Origin: Delftia acidovorans
Lineage (GTDB): Bacteria > Pseudomonadota > Gammaproteobacteria > Burkholderiales > Burkholderiaceae_C
Direction: 5' to 3'
Assembly (NCBI GenBank): GCA_031286585.1
Contig: JAITUC010000038.1
Span: forward strand, 558,001-622,000
DNA length: 64,000 nucleotides
Of this stretch, positions 50,046 to 59,496 are shown piece by piece. Each line of letters starts with the position of its first letter. The first letter of the stretch is position 1. Below the pieces are notes generated by a model. That model searched no databases and was not told the DNA's origin. It saw nothing but the letters and a program-made list of their open reading frames with translations. The translations under genes were made by a program, and so were the position numbers.

Positions 50046-50798
50046 ATGAATCCTGCTGCGCCGGCTGCCGATGCCGCCCCCACTTCCTCCCTGATCGATC
50101 CCAAGCTGGCCATGGGCTGGATGCACACGGCGCGCTTTTTGACGACGGCTGCGCAGTTGCACCATCTTCCCAAGGTCGATGTGCCCGAGATCGCGTTCGT
50201 GGGCCGCTCCAATGCAGGCAAGTCCACCTGCATCAACACGCTGACGCAGCAAAAGCAGCTGGCCTTTGCCTCCAAGAAGCCTGGCCGCACGCAGCACATC
50301 AACCTCTTCTCCCTGGGCAAGCAGGGCGTGACCGACGCCGTGCTGGCCGATCTCCCCGGCTACGGCTACGCCGCCGTGTCGCGCACGGACAAGCAGCGCT
50401 GGCAACGCGTGATGCTGAACTACCTGGTCAGCCGCGAGAGCCTGTCGGCCATCGTGCTGCTGTGCGATCCGCGCCTGGGCCTGACCGAGCTGGACGAGGC
50501 CCTGCTCGATGCCATGCGCCCGCGCGTGCAGGAAGGGCTGAAGTTCCTCGTGCTGCTGACCAAGGCCGACAAGCTCACGCGCGCCGAGCAGGCCAAAGTG
50601 CTGTCCATCACGCGGCTCAACGCGGGCGGCGGCGAGGTGCGCATGTTCTCCGCGCTCAAGAAGCAGGGCGTGGACGAGGTGGCCCAGTTGCTGTGGCACT
50701 GGAGCCATCCCGAAGGGCTGGCCCAGCCGGCAGCCGCTGCTGCAGACACTGGCGTCGCAGCCGCGACGCCTGACGCAGCCGACAGCCCCCAAGATTAG
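50046..50798 (+). CDS. engB: Ribosome biogenesis GTPase EngB (YihA/YsxC)
   Basis: 250 residues from ATG 50046 (MNPAAPAADAAPTSS). G motifs: G1 GRSNAGKST, G3 DLPGYGYA, G4 TKADK, with VLLCDPRLGLTELDEALLD typical of EngB. N-terminal and C-terminal Ala/Pro-rich extensions make it longer than the usual 200-220. Assembles the large ribosomal subunit. TACAAT at 50015-50020 is a likely -10; an upstream in-frame ATG (50004) would overlap it. Confidence 0.94.
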   Translation: MNPAAPAADAAPTSSLIDPKLAMGWMHTARFLTTAAQLHHLPKVDVPEIAFVGRSNAGKSTCINTLTQQKQLAFASKKPGRTQHINLFSLGKQGVTDAVLADLPGYGYAAVSRTDKQRWQRVMLNYLVSRESLSAIVLLCDPRLGLTELDEALLDAMRPRVQEGLKFLVLLTKADKLTRAEQAKVLSITRLNAGGGEVRMFSALKKQGVDEVAQLLWHWSHPEGLAQPAAAAADTGVAAATPDAADSPQD

Positions 50799-50843
50799 CG
50801 CCCGGAGGCGCTCGTGTAGCCAGCGCCCCGCAAGGAGCGCAAC

Positions 50844-51755
50844 ATGGTGACCACCTGCATTCGCGAGCTGCCTCACGGCATCCATCTGCACTGCCGCGTC
50901 AGCGGCGAACCGGGCCGGCCGCTGCTGCTGTTCCTGCACGGCTTTCCCGAGGGCAGCTTCATCTGGGAAGGCATGCTGGAGCGGTTCGGCACGCAATGGC
51001 GTTGCGTCGCCCCCGATCTGCGGGGCTTTGGCCAATCCAGCCAGCCCGCCGGCGTGGAGCAGTACAAGGCCAAGCACCTGCTGCAGGATCTGGCGGCGCT
51101 GATCGCCATCGAAAGCCCTGGCGCACCCGCAGCCTGCGTGATCGCCCACGACTGGGGCGGTGCCCTGGCCTGGGGCCTGGCCAATCGCCATCCCGGGCTG
51201 ATGCAGCGGCTGATGATCCTCAACGCCCCGCATCCAGGCGCCTTTCTGCGCGAGTTGCTGGACAACCCCGTGCAGCAGGCCGCAAGCCAGTACATGCATT
51301 TCCTGCGCCGCCCCGACGCGGCCGCCCTGCTGGCCGACAACGGCTGGCAGCGCATGCTGGGATTTTTCCGCACCCCGCAGGGCGAGTTGCCCGGATGGCT
51401 TACGCCGCAGCTGCAGCAGCGCTACCGCGAGCACTGGGACCTGGGCGTGCAAGGCGCCTGCCACTACTACGGCGCAAGTCCCCTGGTGCCGCCGCGGCCG
51501 GAAGATCCGGCCTCGGCCGACGAACTGCGCAACCTGAGGCTGCCGCCCGAGATGCTGAACATCGGCGTGCCCACGCATGTGCTCTGGGGCGACAGCGACC
51601 CGGCGCTGCAACCCGCCCTGGTCGAAGGTCTGGAGCCGTGGGTGCCGCGCCTGACGGTGCAGCATCTGGCAGGCACTTCGCACTGGGTCGTGCACGAGCA
51701 GCCCGATGCGGTGCGGCAAGCGCTGGAGCAGTTCCTGTCCCGCCCCGTTCAGTAG
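50844..51755 (+). CDS. Alpha/beta hydrolase (epoxide hydrolase/dehalogenase-like)
   Basis: 303 residues. HGFPEGSFIW oxyanion motif, nucleophile Asp103 in AHDWGGALAW, and the C-terminal His in AGTSHWVVHEQP. An Asp nucleophile instead of Ser is typical of epoxide hydrolases and haloalkane/fluoroacetate dehalogenases. Cap domain at about 130-230. Substrate unknown. Its stop overlaps the convergent acyltransferase gene. Confidence 0.85.
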   Translation: MVTTCIRELPHGIHLHCRVSGEPGRPLLLFLHGFPEGSFIWEGMLERFGTQWRCVAPDLRGFGQSSQPAGVEQYKAKHLLQDLAALIAIESPGAPAACVIAHDWGGALAWGLANRHPGLMQRLMILNAPHPGAFLRELLDNPVQQAASQYMHFLRRPDAAALLADNGWQRMLGFFRTPQGELPGWLTPQLQQRYREHWDLGVQGACHYYGASPLVPPRPEDPASADELRNLRLPPEMLNIGVPTHVLWGDSDPALQPALVEGLEPWVPRLTVQHLAGTSHWVVHEQPDAVRQALEQFLSRPVQ

Positions 51756-52615
51756 ACCGAGGGCTCGCCCTCGGGCCGGGTCTTGAAGCGCCTGTGCACC
51801 CAGTAGTACTGGTCGGGCATGGTGCGAATCGCCGCTTCCAGTTCGCGGTTCATGCGTGCCGTGTCGGCCTCGGCATCGTCGGTGGGAAAGTCCGTCCAGG
51901 CCGGCGTGATCTCGGCCACGTAGCCCGTGGGTGTCATGCGCGTATACATGCCCAGCACCTTGGCCCGGCCCAGGCGCGCGAAGCGTGACAGCGAGGGGAT
52001 GGTGGCAGCATTCACGCCAAAGAAGGGCACGAAGACCGAATCGTTGCGGCCGAAGTCCATGTCGGGCAGCAGATACAGCAGACCGCCCTTGCGCAGACTG
52101 GAGATGATGGGCTTGACCCCGTCGGCGCGGTTGAGCATGCGCACGTCGCCAAAGCGCTGGCGCCCTGACATGAACCACTTATCGACCGCAGGGTTCGGGT
52201 GGGTGGAGAAAATCGAGGTGAAGGGCCGCGTGGTGTGCAGCGGCAGCGCCAGGCCACCCGCGTCCATGCTGTAGAAATGCGGCGCGAACAGGATGGTGGG
52301 CGTATCGCCATCGAGCTCATGCACGGCACCCTGCAGCTTCACGCGTTCGGCCACCACCTCGCGCGGCGCGGCCCACAGCCAGCTGCGGTCCAGCCAGGTC
52401 TGGCAAAAGACGATGAAGTTGCTGCGCGCCAGCTCCACGCGCTGCGCCTCGGTCAGTTCGGGAAAGCACAGCGCAAGATTGCGCAGCGCCACCTTGCGGC
52501 GCGGCGCGGCCAGCACGAACAGCACGCGCCCCAGAAACGCACCCAGTCCCCGCAGCCACGGCAGCGGCATCCACGCCAGCGACCGCATCAGCCACACGCC
52601 GATGCGCCCGCTCAT
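51749..52615 (-). CDS. LpxL/HtrB-like lysophospholipid/lipid A acyltransferase
   Basis: 288 residues. LPLAT fold: active site HFYSMD in PTILFAPHFYSMDAGG (HX4D), LPDMDFGRNDSVFVPFFG, and a C-terminal IRTMPDQYYWVHRRFKTRPEG block typical of late acyltransferases of lipid A. Overlaps the upstream paralogue by four bases (ATGA), so both are made from one message and might add different acyl chains. Confidence 0.86.
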   Translation of the reverse strand: MSGRIGVWLMRSLAWMPLPWLRGLGAFLGRVLFVLAAPRRKVALRNLALCFPELTEAQRVELARSNFIVFCQTWLDRSWLWAAPREVVAERVKLQGAVHELDGDTPTILFAPHFYSMDAGGLALPLHTTRPFTSIFSTHPNPAVDKWFMSGRQRFGDVRMLNRADGVKPIISSLRKGGLLYLLPDMDFGRNDSVFVPFFGVNAATIPSLSRFARLGRAKVLGMYTRMTPTGYVAEITPAWTDFPTDDAEADTARMNRELEAAIRTMPDQYYWVHRRFKTRPEGEPSVY

Positions 52616-53463
52616 GCATGCACCTCGTTGGCAGGTGCTTCACGGCGCGGCTGCTTGTAGCGCGCATAGCCCCACAGGTACTGCTGCGGACATTGGCGGA
52701 TGGTGTGTTCCATCGCCTCGTTGATCTGCTGCACCGCAGCTTCCAGATTCTCGGACAAGGGCACGGGCAACTCCTCAAGATACAGCGCATAGCCCCGCCC
52801 CCAGGACAAGCGCTCACAACGGGCCACGATCACCGCGGCCCCCGTCTGCAACGCCAGGCGCGCCGCCAGCGTCATCGTATAGGCATCGCGGCCGAAGAAC
52901 GGCGACCAGACGCCCTGCCCCTCGGGCGGAACCTGGTCGGGCAGCAGACCCACTGCCGAGCCCTTGCGCAGGGCCTTGATCATCTGCCGCACGCCTGCCA
53001 GCGTGGTCGGCACGGCCTGCACCCCGGGGCGGTTGCGCGCCGTCTCCATGACGCGGGCCAGCCAGGGCTGGCGCGCGGGGCGGTAGAGAATGGTGATCTC
53101 GCCATGCTCGGCCGACCATTGCCGCGCCGCCTGCTGCACCGACAGCTCGAAACAGCCCAGGTGCGGCGTCAGAAAGATGATGCCGCGCCCGGCAGCGTAG
53201 GCCCGGCGCACGCATTCCTCGTTGTGCATCTCGCAGCGGGGCGGCGCGCCCATCCACATGCGCGGCAGCTCGGCCACCATGCGGCCCGCATGCCCCACCG
53301 CCGGGGCCACCGCGGCAAAGCCGTATCCTGCCTGCCGGCCGTGGGCCAGAAAACGGCGCCGGTACGTGGCCGAAGCAGCGAACGCCACCCAGCCCATGAG
53401 CGCGCCAAGGGGGTGCAATAGCCACAAAGGCAGTGCAGCAAACAGTCGGAACAGGGATGGCAT
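52612..53463 (-). CDS. LpxL/HtrB-like lysophospholipid/lipid A acyltransferase
   Basis: 283 residues with an N-terminal membrane segment (LFRLFAALPLWLLHPLGALMGW). Active site TPHLGCFE (HX4E, as in E. coli LpxL), LLPDQVPPEGQGVWSPFFGRDAYTMTL and IRQCPQQYLWGYARYKQPR. Acylates Kdo2-lipid A in the inner membrane. First gene of the pair, divergent from metK with 136 bases between starts. Confidence 0.88.
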   Translation of the reverse strand: MPSLFRLFAALPLWLLHPLGALMGWVAFAASATYRRRFLAHGRQAGYGFAAVAPAVGHAGRMVAELPRMWMGAPPRCEMHNEECVRRAYAAGRGIIFLTPHLGCFELSVQQAARQWSAEHGEITILYRPARQPWLARVMETARNRPGVQAVPTTLAGVRQMIKALRKGSAVGLLPDQVPPEGQGVWSPFFGRDAYTMTLAARLALQTGAAVIVARCERLSWGRGYALYLEELPVPLSENLEAAVQQINEAMEHTIRQCPQQYLWGYARYKQPRREAPANEVHA

Positions 53464-53474
53464 TAAAATGATGG

Positions 53475-53599
53475 GTGTCGCTGAGTTAACTGAGCAACTT
53501 GCAGAGCGACGTTAAACAATTTCTGCTAAAGCGTTCGCCAGAGCTCCTACAGCTTGGGCAGCGCCCAGCAAAAAAGCTGCAACCAAGGAGTTTATTCAT
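53475..53599 (+). promoter_or_regulatory. Structured metK leader with anti-Shine-Dalgarno
   Basis: Between possible TAAAAT (53465-53470) and the metK ATG lie about 125 bases of predicted structure. Stem-loop I: GTCGCT (53477-53482) with AGCGAC (53505-53510), extended inside by GAGTT/AACTT. Hairpin II: TGGGC AGC GCCCA (53555-53567). CTCCT (53544-53548) is fully complementary to the Shine-Dalgarno AGGAG (53586-53590) and TTGG (53554-53557) to CCAA (53583-53586), which competes with hairpin II. Candidate riboswitch-like leader; no known class matched by eye. Confidence 0.45.
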
Positions 53600-54781
53600 A
53601 TGGCGAACGACTTTCTTTTCACCTCGGAATCCGTCTCTGAAGGCCATCCGGACAAGGTGGCCGACCAGATCTCTGACGCGATCCTGGACGCCATTTTCGC
53701 CCAAGACCCGTACAGCCGCGTTGCGGCAGAGACGCTGACCAACACGGGCCTGGTGGTTTTGGCAGGTGAGATCACCACCGGCGCGAACGTCGACTACATC
53801 CAGGTCGCACGCGACACCATCAAGCGCATCGGCTACGACAACACCGACTACGGCATCGATTACAAGGGCTGCGCCGTGCTCGTGGCCTACGACAAGCAAA
53901 GCCAGGACATCGCCCAGGGCGTGGACAAGGCCAGCGATGACGAGCTCAACACCGGCGCCGGCGACCAGGGCCTGATGTTCGGCTACGCCTGCGACGAGAC
54001 GCCCGAGCTGATGCCCGCGCCCATCTACTACGCGCACCGCCTCGTCGAGCGCCAGGCCCAGCTGCGCAAGGACGGCCGCCTGCCTTTCCTGCGCCCCGAC
54101 GCCAAGAGCCAGGTGACCATGCGCTACGTGGACGGCAAGCCCCACAGCATCGACACCGTGGTGCTGTCCACCCAGCACAGCCCCGACCAGTCGGAAACCG
54201 CCACGAAGATGAAGGCCAGCTTCACCGAAGCCATCATCGAGGAAATCATCAAGCCCGTGCTGCCCTCCGAGTGGCTGCAGGACACCAAGTACCTGATCAA
54301 CCCCACGGGCCGCTTCGTTGTCGGCGGCCCCCAGGGCGATTGCGGCCTGACCGGCCGCAAGATCATCGTTGACACCTATGGCGGTGCTTGCCCGCACGGT
54401 GGCGGCGCCTTCAGCGGCAAGGACCCGACCAAGGTGGACCGCAGCGCCGCCTACGCCGCGCGCTACGTGGCCAAGAACATCGTGGCCGCCGGCCTGGCGC
54501 GCCAGTGCCAGATCCAGGTGGCCTACGCCATCGGCGTGGCACGTCCGATGAACATCACGGTCTACACCGAAGGCACGGGCGTCATCCCCGACGCCGAGAT
54601 CGCCAAGCTGGTGGCCGCCCACTTCGACCTGCGCCCCAAGGGCATCATCCAGATGCTGGACCTGCTGCGCCCCATCTACAGCAAGACCGCCGCCTACGGC
54701 CACTTCGGCCGTGAAGAGCCCGAGTTCACCTGGGAGCGGACGGACAAGGCAGCCGTGCTGCGCGCTGCGGCCGGCCTGTAA
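53600..54781 (+). CDS. metK: S-adenosylmethionine synthetase
   Basis: 393 residues from ATG 53600, with AAGGAG ten bases upstream. Signature blocks: [69 protein letters not shown] and [22 protein letters not shown]. Makes SAM from Met and ATP. Single gene with its own terminator downstream; the leader suggests translational control. Confidence 0.97.
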   Translation: MANDFLFTSESVSEGHPDKVADQISDAILDAIFAQDPYSRVAAETLTNTGLVVLAGEITTGANVDYIQVARDTIKRIGYDNTDYGIDYKGCAVLVAYDKQSQDIAQGVDKASDDELNTGAGDQGLMFGYACDETPELMPAPIYYAHRLVERQAQLRKDGRLPFLRPDAKSQVTMRYVDGKPHSIDTVVLSTQHSPDQSETATKMKASFTEAIIEEIIKPVLPSEWLQDTKYLINPTGRFVVGGPQGDCGLTGRKIIVDTYGGACPHGGGAFSGKDPTKVDRSAAYAARYVAKNIVAAGLARQCQIQVAYAIGVARPMNITVYTEGTGVIPDAEIAKLVAAHFDLRPKGIIQMLDLLRPIYSKTAAYGHFGREEPEFTWERTDKAAVLRAAAGL

Positions 54782-54823
54782 GCAAAACGCCAGGGGTACC
54801 CGCCCCACCTGATGGCCTCCCAG

Positions 54824-54859
54824 CCCCATGCCGCGCCCGCCGTGGCATGGGGCTTTTTT
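54824..54859 (+). terminator. metK terminator
   Basis: Perfect 9-bp stem CCCCATGCC (54824-54832) and GGCATGGGG (54844-54852) followed by CTTTTTT. Confidence 0.92.
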
Positions 54860-55016
54860 CCATCGCGGGCGTTCTCACAACACTCACATCACTTGACGCA
54901 GCGGGTGCAGTAACCGGGTTTCACGGCTGTTAAACTGCCTGCGCTTTTCCCATGAGAGGCCATTTGCAAGGCCAACCCTTCCAAGCTCCGCCACCTCCGA
55001 GACAAGACAAGAAGCA

Positions 55017-57023
55017 ATGGCTGCCTCCCCCAAAGCGATTTACTGGTTCAGTGCCCTTCTTTTGCTGGCCATATTGGGCGTTTACCTACCCGGCCTGAAC
55101 AACGGGCTGTTGTTCGACGATATGCGCCTGACGGATGGAACCATCTTCGGCAACTACGGCAGCCTGCTGGATTTCAAGCAGCGCACGCTGTCGTATGGCA
55201 GCTTCGTCTGGATCGAACAGCTCTTTGGAGCCGGCTGGTGGAAGCAGCGCGTCTTCAATATCGCCTTGCATCTTGCAACCGTGGCAGCTCTGTATGCACT
55301 GTTCAAGGCCCTGCTGGCGCAGACGCGCTTTCCGCACGACATCGAGGAGCAGCCCCATTTCCTCGCCTCGCGCGATGCAGCCCTGCACTTGGGCCTGGCG
55401 CTTTTTGCCTTGAATCCTGTCGCCGTCTATGCGGTGGGCTACCTGATCCAGCGCTCCATCGTCATGGCGACGCTGTTCGCGGTGCTGGCCTGCTGGGCAT
55501 TCGTTCGCGGCCTTCAATCCGGACGAGCCATTTGGCATGTGGCCGCACTGCTTTGCTATGTGCTCGCCGTTCTCTCCAAAGAGCATGCCTTTCTGACCGT
55601 CGCCATGGTCGTGCCGCTCTACCTCTTCGTGCGCCGTCCGGGCCTGAAAGCCTCCATGGCCATCATCGGCATCGCGCTGGTGCTGCTGGCAATTTCATCG
55701 GCTCTGGTATTCCATTTCTTCGGCCAGTTGGTAGGCCAGATTTTCGATGAGCAATCCCAGGGCTACGCAAAGCAGCTGGAGGCTCTCAGACCTGGGATTA
55801 CCTCCCAGATCTATCCCTTGAGCATCCTCAACGAAGCGGCCCTTTTCTTTGCCTATGGCCTTCTGTGGATCGTTCCTTATGTGGGCTGGATGTCCATTGA
55901 TCTGCGACCGGCATTTCCCCTCGGCTTCGGGTCGATCTGGCATTTGGCCAGTGCATTGGGCTATCTGGCCCTGCTTGCCTGCTCGATCTGGGCCCTGCTC
56001 AAGCGTCCCGGCGTCATCGGCCTGGTCGCGCTCTGCCTTCTGTTTCCGCTGCTCTGGTACTCGACGGAATTCGCCACGGTCTGGCTACAAGACCCCTTTG
56101 TGCTGTATCGCAGCTACCTGTGGGCCGTAGCCATTCCTGGGCTGGTGGCCATTGCGCTGACAGGTATCAAGCCGCGCACCATCTACATCGCAGGTCTCGT
56201 TATCGGGCTTGTGTTCGCGGCTCTGGCTTTCGAGCGCGTACTTTCCCTGCAGGACGCAGGCACATCCTGGGCCGATGCCGCCGAGAAGATCGATAAGAAA
56301 GCCCCAGCCAATGCCGTAGGCCGTAGCCGCGCCTTCCTCAACGTGGGAACAGCACACGCAGACAAGGGCATGCTCGACCAGGCGCTGCAGGACTTCGCCA
56401 CGGCCAACGCCCTTGGGGACTTGGGAGGCAATGCACTGTTCAATATGGGTGCCGTGCTCTCCCAGCAGAAGAAATTTTCTGAAGCCCTCAATGCCTTTGC
56501 CACAGCCCAGGCCAAAGGCTTCAAGGGCCAGGCCCTGTACTACCAGAAAGCCGAAGCGTTGATGGCCACAGGCCAGTTGCGCGCTGCGTTTGACGAGTAC
56601 TCGCGCGCCCTGGGCGAGCCCACCGAAGACAGTGCCCACGCCAAGCAAATGGAGCAGACCCTGCGCCTGAAGCGCGCAGAGGCGGCCATAGGTGTGCAGC
56701 AATACGCCGTTGCAGCCGACGACTTCCGAACTCTGCTGCAGGCCTCGCCCAACGCCCCCCGCGTGATCGTCGGATTGGGTCTGGCCCTGGTAGGCCAGGG
56801 TGAAAGCGCCCAGGCCAAGGAGCTGCTGGATCCCCTGGTTGCTCGCAGCCCCAGCGCGCCCGCTTTCTACGGGCGTGCAATGGCCTATCACGGCCTGGGA
56901 AACCTGCCGGAGGCGCTGAAGAACCTGGACCAGGCCATACGGCTGGAGCCACAGAATCCGCAGTACCAACAGGTCCGCAATCAGCTGAGCCCGGCTACCG
57001 CAAAGCCTCAGACGGTGAAGTAG
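55017..57023 (+). CDS. Multi-spanning GT-C-like membrane protein with C-terminal TPR repeats
   Basis: 668 residues. About eleven membrane helices in the first 420, with an early acidic pair after the first helix (GLNNGLLFDDMRL), the position of the catalytic acidic loop in GT-C glycosyltransferases and TMTC-like proteins. From about 430 on, TPR units (GRSRAFLNVGTAHADKGMLDQALQDF; YYQKAEALMATGQLRAAFDEYSRAL; FYGRAMAYHGLGNLPEALKNLDQAIRLEP). Predicted inner-membrane enzyme that transfers a lipid-linked sugar onto a protein or glycan. Ends 12 bases before the glycosyltransferase gene. Not identified beyond this; a pilin or O-antigen role is inference. Confidence 0.75.
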   Translation: MAASPKAIYWFSALLLLAILGVYLPGLNNGLLFDDMRLTDGTIFGNYGSLLDFKQRTLSYGSFVWIEQLFGAGWWKQRVFNIALHLATVAALYALFKALLAQTRFPHDIEEQPHFLASRDAALHLGLALFALNPVAVYAVGYLIQRSIVMATLFAVLACWAFVRGLQSGRAIWHVAALLCYVLAVLSKEHAFLTVAMVVPLYLFVRRPGLKASMAIIGIALVLLAISSALVFHFFGQLVGQIFDEQSQGYAKQLEALRPGITSQIYPLSILNEAALFFAYGLLWIVPYVGWMSIDLRPAFPLGFGSIWHLASALGYLALLACSIWALLKRPGVIGLVALCLLFPLLWYSTEFATVWLQDPFVLYRSYLWAVAIPGLVAIALTGIKPRTIYIAGLVIGLVFAALAFERVLSLQDAGTSWADAAEKIDKKAPANAVGRSRAFLNVGTAHADKGMLDQALQDFATANALGDLGGNALFNMGAVLSQQKKFSEALNAFATAQAKGFKGQALYYQKAEALMATGQLRAAFDEYSRALGEPTEDSAHAKQMEQTLRLKRAEAAIGVQQYAVAADDFRTLLQASPNAPRVIVGLGLALVGQGESAQAKELLDPLVARSPSAPAFYGRAMAYHGLGNLPEALKNLDQAIRLEPQNPQYQQVRNQLSPATAKPQTVK

Positions 57024-57035
57024 GCGCTGTCCCCC

Positions 57036-58880
57036 ATGACCCTGCGCATACTTCATGTCGGCAAATTCTTCCCCCCTTATCGAGGCGGCATGGAAGTCTT
57101 TCTGGCCGACCTCATACACGAGCAACGGCGCCAGGGAATAGATGCACACGCCTTGGTCCATGGCGATCCAGAGCTGGATGACCCGCCATGGCTGGAACGC
57201 GTGCCCGTTCAATTCAATCTGGTCTACGCCCCCATGGCCATGGGATTCCGGCGTGCACTAGGCCGCGCCATCGAGCGCATTCAGCCCGACGTACTGCACC
57301 TGCACCTGCCCAACAACTCGGCGCTTTGGGCACTGACCCTGCCCATCGCGCGGCGCGTGCCCTGGGTCATCCACTGGCACTCCGATGTAGTAGTGTCCAA
57401 CATCAAATGGTCCGTGGCATTGGCCTACATGCTGTATCGGCCATTCGAGCAGGCCTTGCTGGAGAGGGCGCAGCAGGTGTTTGCCACCTCGCCGCCTTAT
57501 CTCGAAGCCAGCAATGCGCTGCGCAACTGGCGCAGCAAGTGCGAAATTGTTCCACTGGGTCTGGACCTGAAGAATTTTCCAGCGCCCGCAACGCTGCAAT
57601 CAGAGCGGGGATGGCGCCCCGACACACGTCTGCGTCTGCTGTCGATAGGGCGCCTGACCTACTACAAGGGATTCGAAACACTGATCCGCGCCGTCTCGGC
57701 CATGCCCGGGATGGAGTTGCTGATTGCTGGAGAAGGCGAACTGCGACAGTCGCTGGAAGAATTAATCCGTCAATGTACGCACACAGGCAGACCGCCGTCC
57801 GTGCGATTGACGGGCGCCGTCACGGAAGAGGAAAAACATGCCTTGTTTGCGGGCTGCGACATCTTCTGCCTGGCCTCACGGGAGCGGACGGAAGCTTTCG
57901 GCCTCGTTTTGCTGGAAGCCATGCTGCATGGCAAGCCCTGTCTTGTGAACGACCTTCCCGGCTCTGGCATGCCATGGGTGGTCACTCATGCACATGCCGG
58001 ACTGCATGTGCCATTCGAGGATATCGATGCTTGGCGCAGCAGCATCGCACGCCTGCAGCACGACACCGCGCTTCGCCAACGGCTAGGACAATCGGGTCAT
58101 CAGGCCCTGCGTCGGTTCTTCAGCATCGGTCCTTGCGAGCGCAGCGTGGCTCGCCACTATCGCAGCTTGGCACCTGACACTCGCCATGCAAGAGCACGCA
58201 ATGAGTTGCTTATCGTTATCGCCACCCGCAATAACGAAGCAGAGATCGCACAACTCATACAGCGCGTGCATGCATTGGTTGAAGCAAAGGTGCTGGTTGT
58301 GGACAACCGCAGCACTGATGCGACCTGCCATGAGGCCGAACAATGCGGAGCGCGCGTACTGCGCCCTTTGCTGGCAATGACCAACTGGGGCAGCTTGCAG
58401 ACAGGGCTGCGCTATGCACAAACCCATGGGTTCCAAACAGTGGTCACCATTGATGCCGAAGGCCGCTATGAAGTCGAGGAACTTCCCGCACTGCTTGCTG
58501 TCCGCCAGCATGCGGACGTAGTCGTCGCCTACTTTGCCGAACGTAACAGTTTGGTGCGTCGCGTTGCCTGGCGATGGTTTCGTTGGCTCACGGGCTTTCG
58601 TCTGCGTGATTTCGTTTCCGGGTTCCGGCTGTACAACCGACAGGCGCTGGTTGTGGCGACCTCCACAGAGGCCACGATGCTCGACTATCAGGACATCGGT
58701 ACCCTTCTGCTCCTGCGCAGACACGGATTGCAGATCGCGGAAATAGAGCTGTCGCTGCACACAGCAAAAATGGACAGGTCCAAGATCTTCCACTCCTGGG
58801 GCAATGCCCTACGCTATGCAGCCGTATCTTCGCTTTTGAGCATTGCCCACGGACGGCAGTCTGAAAACTCAAAGCACTGA
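57036..58880 (+). CDS. Bifunctional glycosyltransferase, GT4-GT2 fusion
   Basis: 614 residues. Residues 1 to about 370 are a GT-B GT4 enzyme: ILHVGKFFPPYRGGMEVFL, IHWHSDVVVSN, LSIGRLTYYKGFETLIRA and the EX7E motif EAFGLVLLE. From about 385 a second, GT-A fold GT2 domain starts (LLIVIATRNNEAEIAQLIQRV, VVDNRSTDAT, TIDAEGRYE as DxD-like site, FRLRDFVSGFRLYNRQALV). Two transferases in one chain suggest two consecutive linkages. Probably cotranscribed with the upstream membrane protein. Base composition is slightly lower in GC than genes to the left. Confidence 0.87.
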   Translation: MTLRILHVGKFFPPYRGGMEVFLADLIHEQRRQGIDAHALVHGDPELDDPPWLERVPVQFNLVYAPMAMGFRRALGRAIERIQPDVLHLHLPNNSALWALTLPIARRVPWVIHWHSDVVVSNIKWSVALAYMLYRPFEQALLERAQQVFATSPPYLEASNALRNWRSKCEIVPLGLDLKNFPAPATLQSERGWRPDTRLRLLSIGRLTYYKGFETLIRAVSAMPGMELLIAGEGELRQSLEELIRQCTHTGRPPSVRLTGAVTEEEKHALFAGCDIFCLASRERTEAFGLVLLEAMLHGKPCLVNDLPGSGMPWVVTHAHAGLHVPFEDIDAWRSSIARLQHDTALRQRLGQSGHQALRRFFSIGPCERSVARHYRSLAPDTRHARARNELLIVIATRNNEAEIAQLIQRVHALVEAKVLVVDNRSTDATCHEAEQCGARVLRPLLAMTNWGSLQTGLRYAQTHGFQTVVTIDAEGRYEVEELPALLAVRQHADVVVAYFAERNSLVRRVAWRWFRWLTGFRLRDFVSGFRLYNRQALVVATSTEATMLDYQDIGTLLLLRRHGLQIAEIELSLHTAKMDRSKIFHSWGNALRYAAVSSLLSIAHGRQSENSKH

Positions 58881-59098
58881 CGAGATCCAAAACCTTGCTT
58901 TGTGCCCCGCAGCCACGCTGCATCATCGCCAAGCGTGGCTGCGATGCAGCCGGGAAATCTCACAGCTGCATGATTTCCCAGTAGAAACTGGCAGGTACGA
59001 ACTCCTGCGCAGCACAAGGCATACATAGAAATTAAAACAAGGCTATCCCAAAATTTCAATTTTCGCCAGACTCAATGGAGGATCAGAAAATTGAAATT
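58881..59098. repeat. Three inverted repeats at the border of the AT-rich cassette
   Basis: In 218 bases between convergent genes: GCAGCCACGC (58909-58918) with its exact complement 58933-58942; GGGAAATC (58952-58959) with 58972-58979; and a perfect 13-bp pair 59052-59064 / 59086-59098 whose right arm ends on the stop codon of the gtrA-like gene. The first is GC-rich like the left side, the last AT-rich like the right side. The third probably ends the minus-strand message; the others may terminate the plus-strand message. Confidence 0.75.
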
Positions 59099-59496
59099 CA
59101 TGATTTTCTACTTTTTACCTTCCAAGTGAGAATGGCTTTGCTGATAGAAAAAGTCACAGGGACCATGATAATGGTTACAAGCAACGGAGCCACTGAATCT
59201 TTTATCGAAAGTTTTACAACAATACCCTCCAGCATCAATGCCGACAATAAATATTGCACAACATAGACCAAAGGATATGCAAAAAAACCGCGCCAACTCA
59301 TTGGGACAGAGAAAACCACTTTCGCATTAAACCAGTAAGAAAATAAAATACCTATAACATATGACAATGCGTATGCAAGTTGATAGGAAAATACCATTTT
59401 AAGCAGAAGATAGCAGGAATAACTAACACCAGTATTAATTACTCCACCGATCAGAAATCGCGAAATTGGTTTTTCAAGAATTTTTCTCCGGAGCAT
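59098..59496 (-). CDS. GtrA-like flippase
   Basis: 132 residues from ATG 59496, preceded six bases earlier by GGAG; a TTG start at 59508 is less likely. Four membrane helices and the GtrA start [20 protein letters not shown], then [13 protein letters not shown]. Proposed to flip undecaprenyl-phosphate-linked sugar for the Gtr system. Last gene of the AT-rich operon; overlaps the preceding gene by 23 bases. Confidence 0.88.
   Translation of the reverse strand: MLRRKILEKPISRFLIGGVINTGVSYSCYLLLKMVFSYQLAYALSYVIGILFSYWFNAKVVFSVPMSWRGFFAYPLVYVVQYLLSALMLEGIVVKLSIKDSVAPLLVTIIMVPVTFSISKAILTWKVKSRKS

Noticed and set aside
53475-53599. A known SAM riboswitch class in front of metK
   Set aside because: I could not recognise the conserved core of any described class, so only the structured leader is reported.
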